Shown here piece by piece: positions 41,701 through 53,700 of a stretch of DNA of 64,000 nt. The DNA is taken from NCBI RefSeq assembly GCF_023159225.1, contig NC_063166.1:73658575-73722574 (forward strand). The letters run 5' to 3'. Made by a program: the position numbers and the translations under genes. The first letter of the stretch is position 1. Each line of letters begins with the position of its first letter. Below the pieces are notes generated by a model. That model was not told the origin of the DNA and made no database searches. It saw only the letters and a program-made list of their open reading frames with translations. This DNA comes from Perognathus longimembris pacificus. Its lineage: Eukaryota; Chordata; Mammalia; Rodentia; Heteromyidae.

Positions 41701-44700
41701 CCATGCCTCCACCATCTTTTCTAACAATCGTCTATAAATTGGATCTTTAATATAATTTGAATTAAGTTCCTGATCAGGACAGCTAGAATTAGACAGCTCA
41801 TCTAAGATGGGTCGAGGCCCCACAGGACCTTTGCCTCCCTGACGACTAAATGCACAGAGTGTTCTTCAGGCATAAGGATGTTTGGGGAAAAAAATCTTTT
41901 CTCTGTCCTTGCTGAGAACCAGGGACACTTAAGAGAATTCTGGGACAGCTCAGAAATGACAGCTTGCTATGAAGGCATGGCTGGAGATCAGCAGCAGAAA
42001 GGCCCAGGGCAGGCTGGCTGGTAAAGTGGCTCGAGCGGTAGAGTGCCTGTCTAGCAAGTCAGAGGGCCTTGTGTCCAACCCCTCCTCCCCCACCATCAAC
42101 AGAACAAGAGGAGGGCTGGCAGAGAAAGCCTGCACTCACCACTTCCTGTGAAGGGGAGTCACTCCAGCCACCCAGCTGCTGCCCAGCCCAGGCAGGTGCC
42201 CCTCCCAGCAGCTCAGCGACCACACACAGTGGCCAAATTGGGCTTTGGCAGCTCTCTCTCCTGGTAATTATACCCTGGGAGCAAACCTGCTTGTGATTCC
42301 AGGGGAGGCCTGGGGAGAGGGCTGAGAGAGTAAGGAAAGGGAGAGTCCTTGTGTTCGAGCAACACTGGAGGCAAAGCTGCGTTCCAGATGATTGCATGGG
42401 CATTCCAACTCAAGAACACCCTCACCAATACAGAGCAGCATTTATCCCAACTCTAAAACTCTTGGGTGGGAGTCAGAGAAGGGTGCTGCTGATCAAAGCC
42501 TTCCCACTCTTCACAGAAAGGTTAGCAGGATCACGGAGTGAACTAAAGGTAGTATGTGGCTTCTCCCTTAGAAATCCTAAAAGTGAAGCAAAGCAAACCA
42601 CACTGGAACAAAAGCCAGCTCATAAGGACACTTTTGGAATGACTGGCAAAATCTGAATACAGATACTAGATATCATGAATGGTCCTGTGTGGTAATAGGG
42701 ATAATTATGTAGGAAAATGTTCTTAGAAGATGCATGCTAAAGAAGCTAGGATTGGCATATCATATTTGCGACTTACTGCCAGGTAATTCAGCAAAAAACT
42801 ATTCACAAGTGATACGTAAATATATACTATGAAATTCACAAATATAAGCTATATTAAATATGTGCACGTGACATGTAGTTAATGGGCAAGCACTAAGTCC
42901 TGGACATTATTAAGCTGAGCTCCCCTGTCTTTCATGTAGTCTGGGTTATGCCAGGTCTGGTGGGCCTCAGCCAAACCACAGAACACAAAGCAGAAGTCGA
43001 TGGAAGCTCAAAGGAAGGAAGACATTCTGTGTGGCTTTTTAATCTGTTTCTAGAAGAGAGCTTATGTTTTCTTCCACACTCCACATCTGTATCCTCTCCA
43101 AATTCGTATGTTGCAATCCCACCCTGGAAAGGTATGAGGAGGTAAGGGCTTTTGGGGTGATGAGTGCAAGGGGCCAAGCACTTATGGATGCATTTGTGCA
43201 GTCATAGATGGACTACGGCTCTTGTGGATGGATTGGTGCTCTCCTAGGAGAGCCCTGAGAACTTGTTTGTTCCTCCTCCACGGGAGGACACGGCAGCAAG
43301 ATGGCTGGCTGTGAGCAGCAAGGCCTTCATCACCAGATACCAAGGCTGCAGTATCTTGACCTTGAACTTTGAAGCCTTCAGAATGATGTGGGAAGGGAGG
43401 GAAAGCACACCTGGAGGGGGCTTGAGTCCCCGGAGACCTGTGGAACTCAGTGTGGGAGCCACCAGTGCTTGGCTCTGTTGAGAAGGTGAGCAGCCCTGGG
43501 GATCAGGTGGACAGACAGTGCTTCCAGGCAGGGAACCTGTTTATTTAACAAAGGCGGGGGAGGGGACGGGTTCCTCGGAGAGGAGGCTGGCTTGCAAGAA
43601 CAGCTTAGAAATTTATTTTTTCTGGTAAGGAGTGAACATCCGCCGAAGGGTGATGGACGTTAATTTCTCTCATTGGGAAAATGGTTAGACATGTACAGAG
43701 AAATGGAAAGGCAAGTGAAGAAATTATTACCATCAATTTGAACATGTCTGTAAGAGCTCAGGAATTCCAGCAGGGCATGAATGGAAGGTCTTTGTCTGAT
43801 CTGACCCCTTCACTAAGACACTCTGTACACAGAAGGTGACAACAGACAGAATGAAAATGGAAGCTGTATCAGCCTGGAGAGTAAAAGTGTATCTAAGAAA
43901 AGAGTGGTACGGATGTTTTCTGAGAGTAAAGCAAGATTGGGAAGGACTGGTCTAGGCTTCCCTCCAGATGGTGGGTATAGTGAGCAAGAACAGTTGTCTG
44001 GAGCTGCTGGGTGAGAGACAAAGCCAGCGACAAGTTCCTTGGGAACATTGAATAACAACTTTCTGCACAAGGAGGAAATGACTAGGGCGAGGGTGGGTGG
44101 TCCTCCAAAGCTAAAATAAGAAGTCACACTCAGGCGATCCCACAGGGAAGGGGACTCATTTCTAGGGAACGCTGCAGCTGGCAGAGCACTGGAGGGCTTG
44201 GGCTCATGGAACAGCCAGCCCAGGAGGAGCAAAGGTCTCCACCAAGGTTTTCAGAAGTCCTTTCTGGGCAGAGTGCATTCTGGAGAGGTTAAAAGTTCAT
44301 GGGCGTGCAACTTGCCCAAGCTTTCGATGGAAACGCTACTGCTGCCCCCTAGAGGTAATGATTTTTCAATTCCAGATTTGTAAGCCATCTGTAAACTTTT
44401 TAACTCAGATTTGTTATACCGTGCAAGGATTCTGCAGAGATCTTTGAAGTCGCTTCCAATTTTGGGATTCTACAAGAAGAAAAAGGGCAGCTCAGCTGCT
44501 TTTTGTCAGTGAGGAAGCATTAGGAAGAAATGTCTGAAATAGCAGTCATCAAAAAAATTTAGCTAAGAAACGAAAATACTCCATGAACATTTGTTAAACA
44601 CTAGAAACAGCCTGCCGCTGAGGGCTGAGGCTCCTTCCCTCCCCCTCTGGTAAGTTACAAATATGAGTGGGGAAAAAAAATCAAGCCTCACACAGTTGAG

Positions 44701-47700
44701 GAGGTACAGGTAACATGGAAAACCTATGGCCACAGGACTCACACCCAGCTCCGCAATGCCCAGGAACGGCTACTACTATTTATCAACTGCCAAAATGCCA
44801 CCAGCTACCCACTTGGCAACGTTTCCCAGCTGGGCCTTCCTCTCAAGCGTGCAAGGGGTGGCTCAACGACGAAGCGTCCCTTGCTCCCAGACCCGTGGCC
44901 CTCCTCCTACCCTCAGTCCTGGCTCCTTGGGGACAGCAGGAACCCTCTCTTCTCCGCTCAGAGAGCTGACATCTAATTTTCCAGGTTCTTTACAGCGTGG
45001 TCTCCTCTGCTTTGGTTTATCTGAAAAACTCTAGGAGGCAATGGAGACCAATATTACAAAACATTCTGCCACAGTCTTCAGATGAGGGAGAGAGGCCTTC
45101 CAGCTGCTGTTGCCCTTTGCTCATCCCTATGACTTTGCATGGGACAGCATCCCCAGCCCTCGGCTAGGCTTTCTCCTTGAAGCACCCTGGTGACAGCAAG
45201 CTGGGCCCTAGGCTTCGCCACCGGAGCCCCCGGCCTCCAGCTTCCCAGGGGCCTTCTCTGTGGGCTCTTTCTCCACAGCTGCCTGGGAAGGCGTGCACCT
45301 GAGAATCTGTTCTCCTCTTTCCTGTGCATTCTGCTTACACATCTTATTCCCCAGATGGGCCCAGGGAAGAAGGTGGAGGGTAGATAAGCAGGGAAGAAGA
45401 GAAAAACCAAGAGGAAAATATCAGCACTCAGGAACCCATCTCAAGAGTTCTAACTTAAAGGACTCAAGAGCAAAAGCAGCAGATGCGATGGCCAAGTCCC
45501 AAGGCTACACAGCTGTAAACTCAGAATACAGCCTTTCCTACCCCCCTCACCAAAAGAGCAGTAATGTGTTCATCTGGAGATTTTTCATCAAGTGGTACAG
45601 TTCATGCACCCTGAGGACTCCTGAAAGCTTATATACTTACTGTATGGCCACTTTTCTTGGGGGGGGGGTGGACTCAAGTGGTTAAACTTAGGTAAGGCCT
45701 GCCTGCCCTCTTAATATTTTGCATATCTATTACTTAGGACAGTATTCTTACTTAGGACATGAGCTGTAATTTCTGTTCCTGGAGGATTTAACAAAAACGT
45801 ACTTTCTCAATCAACACAAATTTGTCCCAAACGGCCTTCATGTCTGGTCTCCCTCAGCATTCAATGATAAACCAAGTCAGCAGCCTGTTAGCAGAAGCAT
45901 CAGGCGGCACCACCCAACACTTACTGCTCCAAATCCAGGAATGTCCAAAGAGTAGTCCGCCTGCTGCCGCAGCCAGTCGAGCAGGCTCTTGCTGGGAATG
46001 GCTTTCTCAGCCTGGCTGTTGGCTGTTCCTGTAGGCTCAGGGGCTGAGCTGGCAGGTCCTGGCCCTTCAGGGTGTGTGGTGCTCAGGGTGGTCTGTCCTG
46101 GGTCTTCATGGACTTCCTGGATGAAAGAATGACAAGTATGTGCAGCTCAATTACAATGGAATGAAAACTAGCCCCTAAAAGTTAAGCACATCAAGTATTC
46201 TTTAAACTTTCCCACCTATCCTAGTATCACTGCTGGAGTGCTTAAACTGGAAACCCACACACGACTGATTCACCATTGCATGGTGGGTGCTCTTTTACCC
46301 GAATGCCCTTCTTCCGGTCTACTTGGCCAATTTTAATTCCACCCCAGCTAATCCTATTCAGTGTACATATCTTTGTCCTATTGCTGACTGTCCCACTCTA
46401 GCTTCTGGGCCACAGCACCTGTTCACAGCCCCTCTCATGGCTACAATGAGGTTTGCTCACCCGATTCTATCTACAGGTTTTTTCATCTATAAAAGACTGA
46501 TTTTTCACATGGTGGTTGTTGCTAGGATCAATAGAACAATCATGAAAAGCTGAACATAGTTTTAGATAGATAAAAAAAATAGACAGGAGACAGTTAACTG
46601 GCTATTATTATTATTATTCTTTAATGCATGATTTGTGACCCTTCCTTTTGGGCTTAAAATCTGACAAATGGGAACTCAAAAAACAGCATTATGGACTATA
46701 CATGTCTAAAGTGGATTGGATTTCTCTTGACTAAGTGGTTTCTGACCTCCTCCATGGCTTACAACGGTCTCCTCTGAATTTAGAATGTACTGACTTGGTG
46801 TGATCTCCAGGAATCCTCACAGAGGAGCAGCGTGGGGCGTGGCAGTGCCCACCTACCATGTCAAGCAGTAGAGCCAGGACCAACATTCAGCTGGTCCTGC
46901 CTCCCGGATCTCTACTCTGTGAGCCTTGCTTTGCTCCCTCAATTCCAGTGGCTCTTCTGGAACTCTGGAAGGTTTGGGCTGCTTCTATTGGAAATGACAA
47001 GACCTGATTCCATTTGAAATAAGAAGACATCCTGGCTCATTTCTCCAGAATGCATGCAGATCAAGGGCCATCAATCGGTTATTATCTATTGATTTCTAGA
47101 AAGATGGAAGGTACCTTAAAACAAAAGAAAACACACAGGGCCATTGAAATAAGGAGAAAAGGGACACACGGAAACACTAGGTATGTGAGGAAGAAGGGTG
47201 TGTTTCTGTGTGTAGAAAGGTTAGTATTTTTATTCACTGGCCTCCTAGACTCACCAAGATTCCTGCCTGGAGTGTTTGCTCCTTCAGAAAGATGAGGTCC
47301 ATCCCTCCTTCCACAGGTTTCCGCCTCCCTCTCCGCCTCCTCGTGGCCGCATCGTCTCTCCTTAGGCTCCCATTGACTATCTGTCCCGTCACTGGATGGA
47401 TCAGGCCAGCTTGTAGAATCCCAGACAAGTCCATGCCGAGGGTTCCTTGAAGTGAACTGATAGCTCCAATCTTGGGGGTGCTGGCGCTCACTGGGAAAGG
47501 GGATGTGGCTCCCGGGGACCCCTCTGATGAGCAGGAGAGGTCTATGGCTGATTCCCCATGCCAGCCATTAAGGACGATGGGAGGGTGCCCATGGGTGACA
47601 GAGAACTGTTCTAGGCTCCGAGCCTTGGAATCCCTTTCCACCTCAAACTCATAGGGACGTCTGTGCTTCTGTTCCTCTTTTGTGAATACTGGAGCTACAA

Positions 47701-50700
47701 AGCTCTCCTGCAAACACATAAAGGAAGTAAGCCTAGGATAGAGACTGAGCACCCTCTTTTCCTCCCTTACCATTTCTGTGGGGGTATGGACTCAGGACCT
47801 TATACTTGCTAGGCAGGCGCTCTATTGATGAGCCATGACTTCAGCCTTCTTTTTGAACTGGTTATATTGAGACCTGTTATAGCTGGAATGACATGTATCC
47901 CCCACCATACCCGGTTCCTTCCTGTGAGACGGAGTCTTGAACTTTTTTGCCCATGTTATCCTGAAACTACAAGCCTGATGACCTCGGTTTCCTATGAAGC
48001 CAGGACGCAAGTGCATGTCACTGCACCTAGCTATAGGCTGAAAAGGGGTATTACATGTATGCCTGGGCTGGGCTTGAATCTCAACTCTCCATATCTCAGC
48101 TTTCCATTTCATTAGGATTACAAGCATGAGCCATTGACCCCTGAATAACAGGTTTCTAGTCTAGGACTGCGTTTGCAGTTTATGCTATGACTCAGGGATC
48201 CTCAGTATCAGTAGTCCATTGAATCATTTGGGGAGTTACAACAAAAATTCCAATACTCAGGCCACACCCCAGACTAATTCAGAATCAGTAGGTTTCCAAG
48301 GTCCTGTGCTAATCCAATATGCAGCTGAGTGAGAACTTGTGTGCCAACAATTTATCTCAAACTTGCGTTGACAGAAATGCTCATTCCTGCCTTGAATGAC
48401 TCATTTTTTATCAGCTGACACTGAACTCTCTCATCAAAAGACATCTGTCTCCTCATGCCTCCTTTCTCCTCTAACTAGTCAGCAAGTTGTCCTTGCCAAG
48501 TTTGTCTGTTCTTTTTTATCCACTCTGCCTACTGCACAGTCTAGAACCTTCTCTGTGTACTGGTTCCCTATTTGGTTACCCAGCTCTGGCTCTCTTTTTT
48601 TCTAATGTCACTTTCACACCAACATGCAGACTCCAGTTGAGCCCAAACCTTGTTTTCATCATGCACTTCTCTGCTCGAAAACTTTTACTAGTTCTCCGTA
48701 GCCCAGGAGGTTGGGTAAGAAATCCTTCAACTAACACTCAAAACCAAAAATATACACTGTCCACTCAGTACCGGTTTGCTGAGCGAATGCCTCCGCTGAG
48801 AAGCTGGATGTGGCTGGCGTTGTTTTGTGGTCCAGCCATCCCAGGTCTCACCTGCTGGAGCTGGGCTGCCAACACTGCCCCATTGCTGAAGCTGTGCTCC
48901 GCCGCTTCTGGCTCTGAGAAGCTGTTTCCAGAACCAGCATTACTGGCTAAGATGGGGGTGGGAGGTGTGCCCGAGGGCTCATACGGCTGGCAGGAGGGCC
49001 ACTTCCCCTTCAACACCACGTGGCAGATATTATCTAGGCGGTTAATTATCACCCGGTCCTAGGAAAAGGATAACAGCCACAGTAAGTATGGAGACACCCA
49101 AATTCACAGGGTCTCTTGAGATCAAGGGTCAAGTTATCTCACTCTACGGAGCTGATCAGAGAACACTCGAACATACTCTATAAACCTTAAAATAAATTTC
49201 ACAGTCTGGACAATGAAGATTAAATGTACAGTGCTATAAATGTGGGACTTGACACTTTCTCCTATGGTTTAATTAGTCTAGTGCATCTCTCCAATGTCTA
49301 AATGTTACCTAACTGATACCTTGTGCACATGTGCGTGTGTGCACATACATTGGTACTGGGGCTTGAACTCAGGGCCTGGGTGCTGTCCCTGAGCTTTTGT
49401 GCTCAAGGTGAGCACTTTGTCACTTGAGCCATAGCTGTTTCTAGTTTTCTGTTGGTTAATTGGAGATTCTCACGAACTTTTCTGCCCAAATTGGCTTTGA
49501 ATCTTGATCCTCAGATCTCAGCCTCCTGGGCAGCTAGGGTAATGAGTGTGGACCACAGCACCCAGCTTTATAAGTGATACCTGGTGAAGACAATGAACAG
49601 TTCCTGGAGTCTGTTTTGAAGAGATACTGTAAGAGGGTTGAGAGGAATCAAAGCTAAGAACACTTTGGTGGAGGATGCAAGCTCTGGGCATTTACCTTTG
49701 GCCACTCTGAGAAGGAATAGAGTGTTTTCTCCTGGAGCAGCTGGGCGATAGTGGGAGCCCGAGCTTCCTGTGTGTCGTCTCCAAGGTCTGCAATGCCCGA
49801 GGTTGAGCTCTTGCTCTCCTCTTCAGAGTATTTCCCGGGATAGTCTGGAAAGACAATTACAAAATCTAACTGGACATTTGGGAGACACTGATTTGAAATC
49901 TACCTTTGCTGTTCCTTTTTCTTCTTGGCTCATTTTGTGCTATTTAAAGTTCACTATTAATGATTATATCTTCTATTTCCAGGGGAATAGATTAGTCAAG
50001 CCATAAGGGCAAATCCTGCTTTAGGGCTATCAGTGTAGGTTATCTACTGAGAGCATGCACCTATACAAAGAACACCAGAAAGAGGGAAGGGGAAGTTTCT
50101 CAAAGGAAAGGAGAAAAGAGGAGAGGGGAGGGAAAGGGAAGGAAAGAGACAGGAGGAAAGTCTACATTCTTTATTAGTAGAGCAGACAAGAGGAAACTCA
50201 ACACTGTAATACTGTAATATGTGAAGGACAGCCCACAAATATAAAATATAGGAGTTCTTATCACTGTTATCTATTCCTATAAAGAATTTCAGGGTCACCT
50301 GGATTGTTTTCCTTTACAATTTGAAATTCCTTCTAACTTTAACCCTTATCTAAGATTTTCCTGTTTAAAAAGATGACATTCACTTTTTTCAGCTGCATGT
50401 AAGGGGTCTAACATAAATGCCCAAAAGTACAGGGTTTCAATGACAACTGCTACCCTACCTCAGCAAAGGCCAACTTTACTGGTGTTTGGGGAGTTCCTAT
50501 AAAACTACTTGTATTGCGCAGCTATATAAGCTGCAGGTCTCTGGTATTGCAACCATCAGTTTCTACAATGACCACAGTTGGGAAGCTCTAGTTTTAGACT
50601 AAGGCCTGTGATGTCTGATTTTGAAGGAGTGTAGGCCCACTAGTCATGCCCACTAATGCCATTCCCCTACCCTACCTGCTTCCCATTATGTAAAGACTGG

Positions 50701-53700
50701 CTTACCCAGCATCCCACAAGGTCTTACATACTGTACCTTGACTAGGGCATGTTCCATCTCTATCATAATCATCTTTATTTTCAAAATCCATGTCTTCTGA
50801 TTTGGGTTCACTCCCCTCGGAAGTGTATGTGGGGAAGCCTTTCTTTCCCTCTGTATTCTCTTTCCACGGGTCTTTGAAGAGCTTCACTTTAAATGGCTCT
50901 GATGGAATAGCAGTGGGCTCACGTTCCACTGTGGCACTGTTGGCTCTGCTTCTGAACAACTCTGGGTTATAAGCCTTGGGTTTCTCCACTTCGAATTCCT
51001 CACTCCCGAGGCCCCGGGCCCAGCTCTCCATGTGTTTGCAGTGGCACTGACAGGTCATGGGAGGGAAGGTCCTCTGTGGTCCAGGAGTCTGGCTTACCAC
51101 CTCTAGGCTTCCTTTCTTGCCTTCATCCAGATGGAAGGCTCGGCTCTTGCCCCTTGGGAGGACAGGCGTGGGCTTGGGGAGGCGCAAAACATCCGGCCTT
51201 TCTCTGGTGCGGGTTATCACCGCTAAGTTTTCCTCCTCATTTTCTTCCTCGTCCTCTTCCTCATCACTCTGGTTCTGACTCAAAATCAATTTACTTTCTA
51301 AACTTTTGCTTTCTAGTAAATCAATTAACTGCTGGTCAGATGAGAAGTTTCTTTTGGAGTCACAGACGCTAAGGCTGCACAGCTCTACGAACCCGCTTTC
51401 ACTTTCTGCATCCACAGCAGGGGAAGCTGAGCCTTTGTCCTCCAGCTGCCCAACACTGTCAGGTCTCGGCCCTGCCTCACTACAGCATGGCTCCCCATCT
51501 TTTGAAAGAGAGATCAACAAATGCTTTCCATTTTTAATGTTCATTTGAGCCACTCCTGCTTCCAAGCTCTCCATGAGAGAGGAGCTTGAATCTACTTCTG
51601 CCTCATGGCTGCCCCGTTGGCAGCTCCCATCTCTGTTGGTAGAGATGGTAATGGCATCTTTCCTAGATTCGGTGTTGGTACCTGGGCTCTCCTGAAAGGA
51701 GCCTGGATCCCGGCTGAGTCCTTTCTTACCATACAACATTTTCTCCAAGGATTCCGGCAGCAGACTTTCATCATGGTTGACAGAAACGACATCTTGAGCG
51801 TTAGAAAGGAAGTTTTCACAGGTCGCACGAGGTAAGCTACCCCCGGGGAGACCAAGATGATCATCTCTGCTTTCTATTTTCACCACGCTCTCAGGCTCAC
51901 TTTCAAGGGACTCTGAAGTTCTACTCATTTGAGTATAGGTAAGAGACTCGTATAGTTTGGAGTTGTTCTGGTAAAGGCAACAGAGACTTCCTGGTGCCTG
52001 GGTGTCAGTCCTTTTATGCTGGGCATAGTTCCTGTAAGCATCCAGGAAGGACAGCTGGGGGTCGTTCATGATGTAATAGTCAGTGCGGTTGAGCCCGTGT
52101 TTGGCAGTGCCAATGAGCAGGTCTCGATCATGTTTCCCACACTCCCACCAGACTGGGAGGTAGAGGCTGGGCCTGCAGAGCTGCAGGCGCTCATGCAGCT
52201 GCGGACACCTGAGCACCTGCTCTCGGACCTTCCGCAACAGCTCGATGCGGTACAGAGTTTTTGCAGCCCGCTCCTCAGTGATGGGTTCAACATAGATGGT
52301 AGCATCGGGAATGCCTGAAAGGGAGGAATACAGCCTATCAGTGTGGTTGTGGATACTCACCGCCTCCTGAACCTTTCATTTAACAATTCGGCTCCCTGGC
52401 TCCTTGGCATGGGAGTCACAGCCATGCTGGTTCCTGCTGAAATGAGAAACTAAAAGGAAGTGAACAAGAACAGATCCAGGGAGGGTGAAAGAACAAGAAG
52501 ATGTCAGACCTGGAAAACCATTAGGTGTTCTGCACACAAATGACTTCACATTTATTATCCAGTGTTTACCAAAATTTCTGCTATGTCATTACTCCTTCTG
52601 CCCTCCCCCGCCCTGCCATCCTGGGGTTTGAACCCTGAGCTTTTGCTCAGGGCAAGCACTCTACCATTTGAGTCACAATACCACTTCTGGCTTTTTCAAG
52701 TGGTTTATTGGAGCTAGGAGTTTCACAGAGTTTCCTATCCAGGGTGGCTTTGAACTGTGATCCTCAGATCTTGGCCTCCTGAGTAGGTAGGATTACAGGC
52801 ATGAGCCACTGGCGCCCAGGTCATCATTCCTTTTTTAAGGACAATAAGACAGGCTCAGAAAAGTTACTCTACTCCAGGTGGCAGAACTACAATCTGAATC
52901 TGTCTTGTCAGTATGACTCCATGGTCCAGATCTTTCCAGTATATCCAGCTTGGTCTGAGTGCGAACACTTGCATCGTGCTGCCTGAGGGGCAAAGGCAGG
53001 GATGCTCGCATGCTGCCACTGGCTCGGAACGTACACCAGGCAGGCCCAATACTTGTTTTAGCTGTCCTAAATCATGGCTGCAAATTCCAACCAGGAGATC
53101 ATTTCAGAAGAGCTCTTATCAGACCGGGAGATATTTAAATATTCATTTACTTTGTGTAAGTGAACACATGGTATTTCTCGATATTTCTGTGAGGTTTTGG
53201 TTGCTGGTGGTCACAATACTCAGGGCCTTGCACTTGCTAGGCAGATGCTCTACCACTTGAGCCAGGCCCTCTATGAGCTTTTAGTTTAATTTCCATTTTC
53301 ACTGCAATAATATCTGGGGAAGAAACATTTTGTGACACAGACGGCAGAGCCAATGACAAGTGGATGAGTTTCTAAGAGCCTCCTTGACTTTATCCGAATC
53401 CCTTGTAGTGGGAATTCTGCAGTAGAGTGCTAGCATGTTCTCCCCATCTCACCAAGCACCCAGTGACATAGGTTTCTCACCATCCTCTTTCCATGCTGGC
53501 AGACGACACACATTCCGGCACATGGCCACGAAACTATAGAAATAATGTTCCAGGCTCTCATCGGACTTCTTGTCTAAACGGGAAATGATGCGAAACTGTG
53601 TCCAGTCGAAGATTTTCTTTTCTTGATCATAAATGACTCCAAAGGAAGACACTGTTCTATAGAAGTCTGCTTGCTCTCTCCTGGTCCACCTTGAGATTTA

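Larger units (their letters stand above)
37995..45924 (-). other. CHD6 last intron, about 7.9 kb
   Basis: This non-coding stretch lies between the penultimate and last coding exons. It contains a TG microsatellite, a B1+ID composite, two 7SL-Geo SINEs, an ID-like monomer, a MaLR-type LTR (43070-43400) and the candidate alternative exon at 44254-44469. The rest is unique sequence in which I see nothing further. Confidence 0.6.
47708..48851 (-). other. CHD6 intron with ID/B1-like SINEs and a MER5-like relic
   Basis: The part nearest the upstream exon (48350-48851 on the plus strand) is unique sequence. The remainder is repeats listed separately. Confidence 0.6.
49059..50736 (-). other. CHD6 introns flanking exon 49696-49844
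   Basis: The first intron holds one 7SL-Geo SINE (49350-49566). The second (49845-50736) is unique, with a purine-rich block at about 50085-50160 (GGAAAGGAG-type) and no recognised repeat. Confidence 0.5.
52315..53480 (-). other. CHD6 intron
   Basis: It contains one 7SL-Geo SINE (52620-52820) and an ID-like monomer (53205-53272). The remaining sequence is unique and shows no coding potential. Confidence 0.5.

Noticed and set aside
41542..41823. Minus-strand open segment [17 protein letters not shown] as a missing exon
   Set aside because: Weak acceptor, no donor, no similarity to CHD proteins that I recognise.
43244..43462. CAAGATGGCTGG as a YY1-type promoter element
   Set aside because: It lies within an MLT1-type LTR fragment where this wording is part of the ancestral sequence; no promoter context.
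43813..44232. 139-codon minus-strand open frame in the last CHD6 intron
   Set aside because: Unrelated to CHD proteins, no acceptor/donor in phase; chance frame.
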